Below, piece by piece: positions 62,220-64,000 of a DNA stretch of 64,000 nt. Source of the DNA: CAVQCX01 sp963711095 (lineage in GTDB: Bacteria; Pseudomonadota; Gammaproteobacteria; Chromatiales; Chromatiaceae); NCBI GenBank assembly GCA_963711095.1, contig CAVQCX010000006.1, positions 1-64,000 of the forward strand, in the 5' to 3' direction. The translations under genes and the position numbers were made by a program. Positions within the stretch are counted from its first letter, which is position 1. Each line of letters opens with the position of its first letter. Under the pieces are notes generated by a model, which was not told the origin of the DNA, did not search any database, and saw only the letters and a list, made by a program, of their open reading frames with translations.

Positions 62220-62268
62220 TAGGGGCTAGGGGCTAGGGTAGGGGCTAGGGGCTAGGGGCTAGGGGCTA
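62204..62268. repeat. Heptamer tandem repeat (GGGGCTA)
   Basis: About nine units with two irregular ones; again the rmlB stop codon is the TAG of the second unit. Longer than the array after copy 1. Confidence 0.85.
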
Positions 62269-62329
62269 ATCGGTGCAGGGCGATGGCTGGTCGGAGTTGT
62301 CGTGGGGTTGGGAGGAAGAGGTCGGTCAT

Positions 62330-62416
62330 ATCGCGGCGAGGGCGCCGCTCCCACAAGGGGGCCTCTCTCTGTCTGAGAAGGAGTGTCCTGTGGGAGCGCC
62401 GCCCTCGGCGCGATCA
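62330..62416. repeat. Single REP unit between rmlB and rmlA (copy 2)
   Basis: ATCGCGGCGAGGGCGCCGCT, GGGGGCCTCTCTCTGTCTGA and TGTGGGAGCGCCGCCCTCGG: one unit of the array that has four units in copy 1. Confidence 0.82.
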
Positions 62417-62460
62417 AACGTGGAGGAGGTTCGGTTGGCTGCACAGCTGATAACGGCGTT

Positions 62461-63339
62461 ATGAAAGGTCTGATTCTGGCCGGCGGCTCCGGCACCCGGC
62501 TCTACCCGCTGACGCGCTCGGTGAGCAAGCAGCTGCTGCCGGTCTACGACAAGCCGATGATCTACTACCCGCTCGCCGTTCTGATGATGGCCGGCATTCG
62601 GGAGGTGCTGGTCATTACCACGCCGCGAGACGGACAGGCTTTTAGCGAGCTGCTGGGCGATGGCTCCCAATGGGGCATAGAGATCCGCTATGCCGTGCAG
62701 CCCGAGCCTGGCGGGCTGGCGCAGGCCTTGCTGATCGGCCGGGAATTTGTCGCCGGGGAGCCGAGCTGTTTGATCCTGGGGGACAACATCTTCTATGGCC
62801 AAGGGTTGGTCGAGCGGCTGCGCACAAGCGCCGAGAAGCGGATGGGGGCCACCATCTTCGGCTACTGGGTGACTGACCCGGAGCGCTACGGGGTGGCGGA
62901 GCTGGACGCCGATGGCCGGTTGATCGGTATTGAGGAGAAGCCGAAGCGGCCGCGCTCCCATTATGCGGTCACGGGTCTCTATTTCTACGATGGCGAGGCC
63001 TGCGACCTGGCTGCGACGCTGAGGCCGTCGGCCCGCGGCGAGCTGGAGATCACCGATCTCAACAATTTGTATCTTGAGCGCGGCAGCTTGGAGCTGGTGC
63101 GTCTGGGCCGCGGCATGGCCTGGCTGGATACCGGCACGCACGAGTCCCTGATCGAGGCCTCCAATTTCATCGAGACCATCGAGAAACGCCAAGGGCTGAA
63201 GGTCTGCTGTCCGGAAGAAGTGGCCTGGGAGCAGGGTTGGATCGACAGCGGGCAGGTACGCTGGCTCGCCGAAGCGCTATCCAACAATGGCTACGGGCGC
63301 TACCTGCTGGATCTGGTCGAGCGGGAGGGCCGGCCGTGA
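62461..63339 (+). CDS. rmlA: Glucose-1-phosphate thymidylyltransferase, copy 2
   Basis: 292 residues, all motifs of copy 1 kept (LILAGGSGTRLYPLTRSVSK, GDNIFYGQGLVERLRTS, EEKPKRPRSHYAVTGLYFYD). Unlike rmlB, the two rmlA genes differ at many synonymous sites and some residues (for example VAGEPSCL for VASDSSCL). Confidence 0.95.
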   Translation: MKGLILAGGSGTRLYPLTRSVSKQLLPVYDKPMIYYPLAVLMMAGIREVLVITTPRDGQAFSELLGDGSQWGIEIRYAVQPEPGGLAQALLIGREFVAGEPSCLILGDNIFYGQGLVERLRTSAEKRMGATIFGYWVTDPERYGVAELDADGRLIGIEEKPKRPRSHYAVTGLYFYDGEACDLAATLRPSARGELEITDLNNLYLERGSLELVRLGRGMAWLDTGTHESLIEASNFIETIEKRQGLKVCCPEEVAWEQGWIDSGQVRWLAEALSNNGYGRYLLDLVEREGRP

Positions 63340-63896
63340 AGGTGACCCGTATGCGCATTCCGGGCGTGCTGCTGCTGGAGCCGAGACGCGTCGGGGACGC
63401 GCGTGGCTGGTTCATGGAGACCTGGCAGGCCGAGCGCTATGGGGCTCAGGGAATCAGCGGGCCTTTCGTGCAGGATAACCTCGCCCGGTCGGCGCAAGGC
63501 GTGTTACGGGGGCTGCATGCCCAGCACCCCTTCGGGCAGGGCAAGTTGGTGCAGGTCTACCAGGGCCGGGTGTTCGACGTGGCGGTGGATATACGCCTGG
63601 GCTCGCCGACGTTCGGGCAATGGGTGGCGGCGGTGCTCGACGCCGAGCGGCCTGCTCAGTTCTACGTGCCGCCCGGTTTCCTGCATGGCTACTACGTGCT
63701 GAGTGACCAGGCGATGTTCGGGTACAAGTGCACCGATCTCTACCATCCGGAGACCGAGCTCGGGGTCCGCTGGGACGACCCACAGATTGGCGTCGAATGG
63801 CCGCTGGAGGGGGAGCCGGTTCTCTCTCCCAGGGATAGAGCAGCAGGTCTGCTGAGCGATTGTCCGCGACAGCGCCTTCCGGCTTATCGGGACTGA
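63336..63896 (+). CDS. rmlC: dTDP-4-dehydrorhamnose 3,5-epimerase, copy 2
   Basis: 186 residues from GTG overlapping rmlA. VTRMRIPGVLLLEPRRVGDA, VLRGLHAQHPFGQGKLVQVY, FYVPPGFLHGYYVLSDQAMF and RWDDPQIGVEWPLEGEPVLS. Divergence from copy 1 is like that of rmlA. Confidence 0.94.
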   Translation: MKVTRMRIPGVLLLEPRRVGDARGWFMETWQAERYGAQGISGPFVQDNLARSAQGVLRGLHAQHPFGQGKLVQVYQGRVFDVAVDIRLGSPTFGQWVAAVLDAERPAQFYVPPGFLHGYYVLSDQAMFGYKCTDLYHPETELGVRWDDPQIGVEWPLEGEPVLSPRDRAAGLLSDCPRQRLPAYRD

Positions 63897-63899
63897 CGG

Positions 63900-64000
63900 T
63901 TGGCCGGTCGGGCTCGCATCCTTCTGCTCGGGGCGACCGGGCAGGTCGGCTGGGAGCTGAGGCGCACCCTGGCGCCCCTGGGGGACCTGGTCGCTGCGAG
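63900..64000 (+). CDS. rmlD: dTDP-4-dehydrorhamnose reductase, copy 2, cut by window end
   Basis: TTG start: LAGRARILLLGATGQVGWEL RRTLAPLGDLVAA, the NAD(P)-binding N-terminus of RmlD. Only 33 codons are in the window. Position after rmlC equals that in copy 1. Confidence 0.85.
   Translation, partial: MAGRARILLLGATGQVGWELRRTLAPLGDLVAA

Noticed and set aside
1..64000. tRNA, rRNA or riboswitch genes
   Set aside because: No cloverleaf, rRNA core sequence or known riboswitch motif was recognised when reading both strands; a covariance-model search would be needed to exclude small RNAs.

Overview
The window looks like accessory chromosome of a GC-rich Gammaproteobacterium. Codon choice, the abundant GTGGGAG- and GTAGGAG-type REP palindromes, RAYT transposase pieces and the density of toxin-antitoxin (TA) genes would fit a Chromatiales-type (purple sulfur) bacterium, but no rRNA, tRNA or marker gene is present to prove it. 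The theme is cell-surface polysaccharide synthesis overrun by TA modules, REP arrays, short tandem repeats and partial gene copies.

Layout. 1-7.4 kb: polysaccharide genes on the + strand (CgeB-like glycosyltransferase end, a methyltransferase/FkbM double protein, a Wzy-like membrane polymerase, a GT4 glycosyltransferase, an intact NodU-type carbamoyltransferase, an FkbM methyltransferase). Most carry one or more frameshifts, several at G-runs. 7.4-15.2 kb: three direct copies of a module made of a DUF2887/DUF4351 (Rpn-like) gene, the 3' end of an fkbM gene and a 3' fragment of a carbamoyltransferase gene, with an Rpn-family nuclease gene between copies 1 and 2. 15.2-30 kb: REP array, yefM-yoeB, a GT2 glycosyltransferase, several TA pairs, two DUF4143 AAA ATPases and a first, deleted copy of a two-domain oxidoreductase. 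30-38.5 kb: the best-preserved polysaccharide block, namely two-domain oxidoreductase, (REP, PIN TA pair, REP), heparinase II/III-like protein, GT4 glycosyltransferase and UDP-GlcNAc 2-epimerase (wecB). 38.6-47.9 kb: a second copy of the 14.9-16.65 kb segment including yefM-yoeB, then TA pairs, gene fragments and a 1-kb array of 106-bp units. 47.9-52.2 kb: rmlB-A-C-D for dTDP-L-rhamnose. 52.2-61.1 kb: REP arrays, IS and MITE relics, TA pairs, a Uma2 nuclease and chimeric fragments. 61.15-64 kb: a second, diverged rmlB-A-C-(D) set, cut by the window end.

How the genes relate. The Rml enzymes make dTDP-rhamnose, WecB makes UDP-ManNAc, the glycosyltransferases and the Wzy-like protein would assemble and polymerise a glycan, and carbamoyl- and methyltransferases would decorate it. 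Around them sit about a dozen apparently complete TA pairs (YefM/YoeB, Phd/PIN, VapBC, AbrB/PIN, RHH/PIN, TacAT-like, HigBA-like) and at least eight TA relics.

The striking feature is repeated partial duplication. The two-domain oxidoreductase occurs in six pieces, the carbamoyltransferase 3' end in four large fragments and a small tail besides the gene, Rpn-family nucleases in five forms, and two operons are duplicated. Several junctions give in-frame chimeras or clean in-frame deletions between short direct repeats. I see no single complete new system that I can defend; the candidate worth testing is a link between Rpn-type nucleases or REP arrays and this local duplication and deletion. 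All similarity statements are from reading translations by eye; no database or alignment was run.
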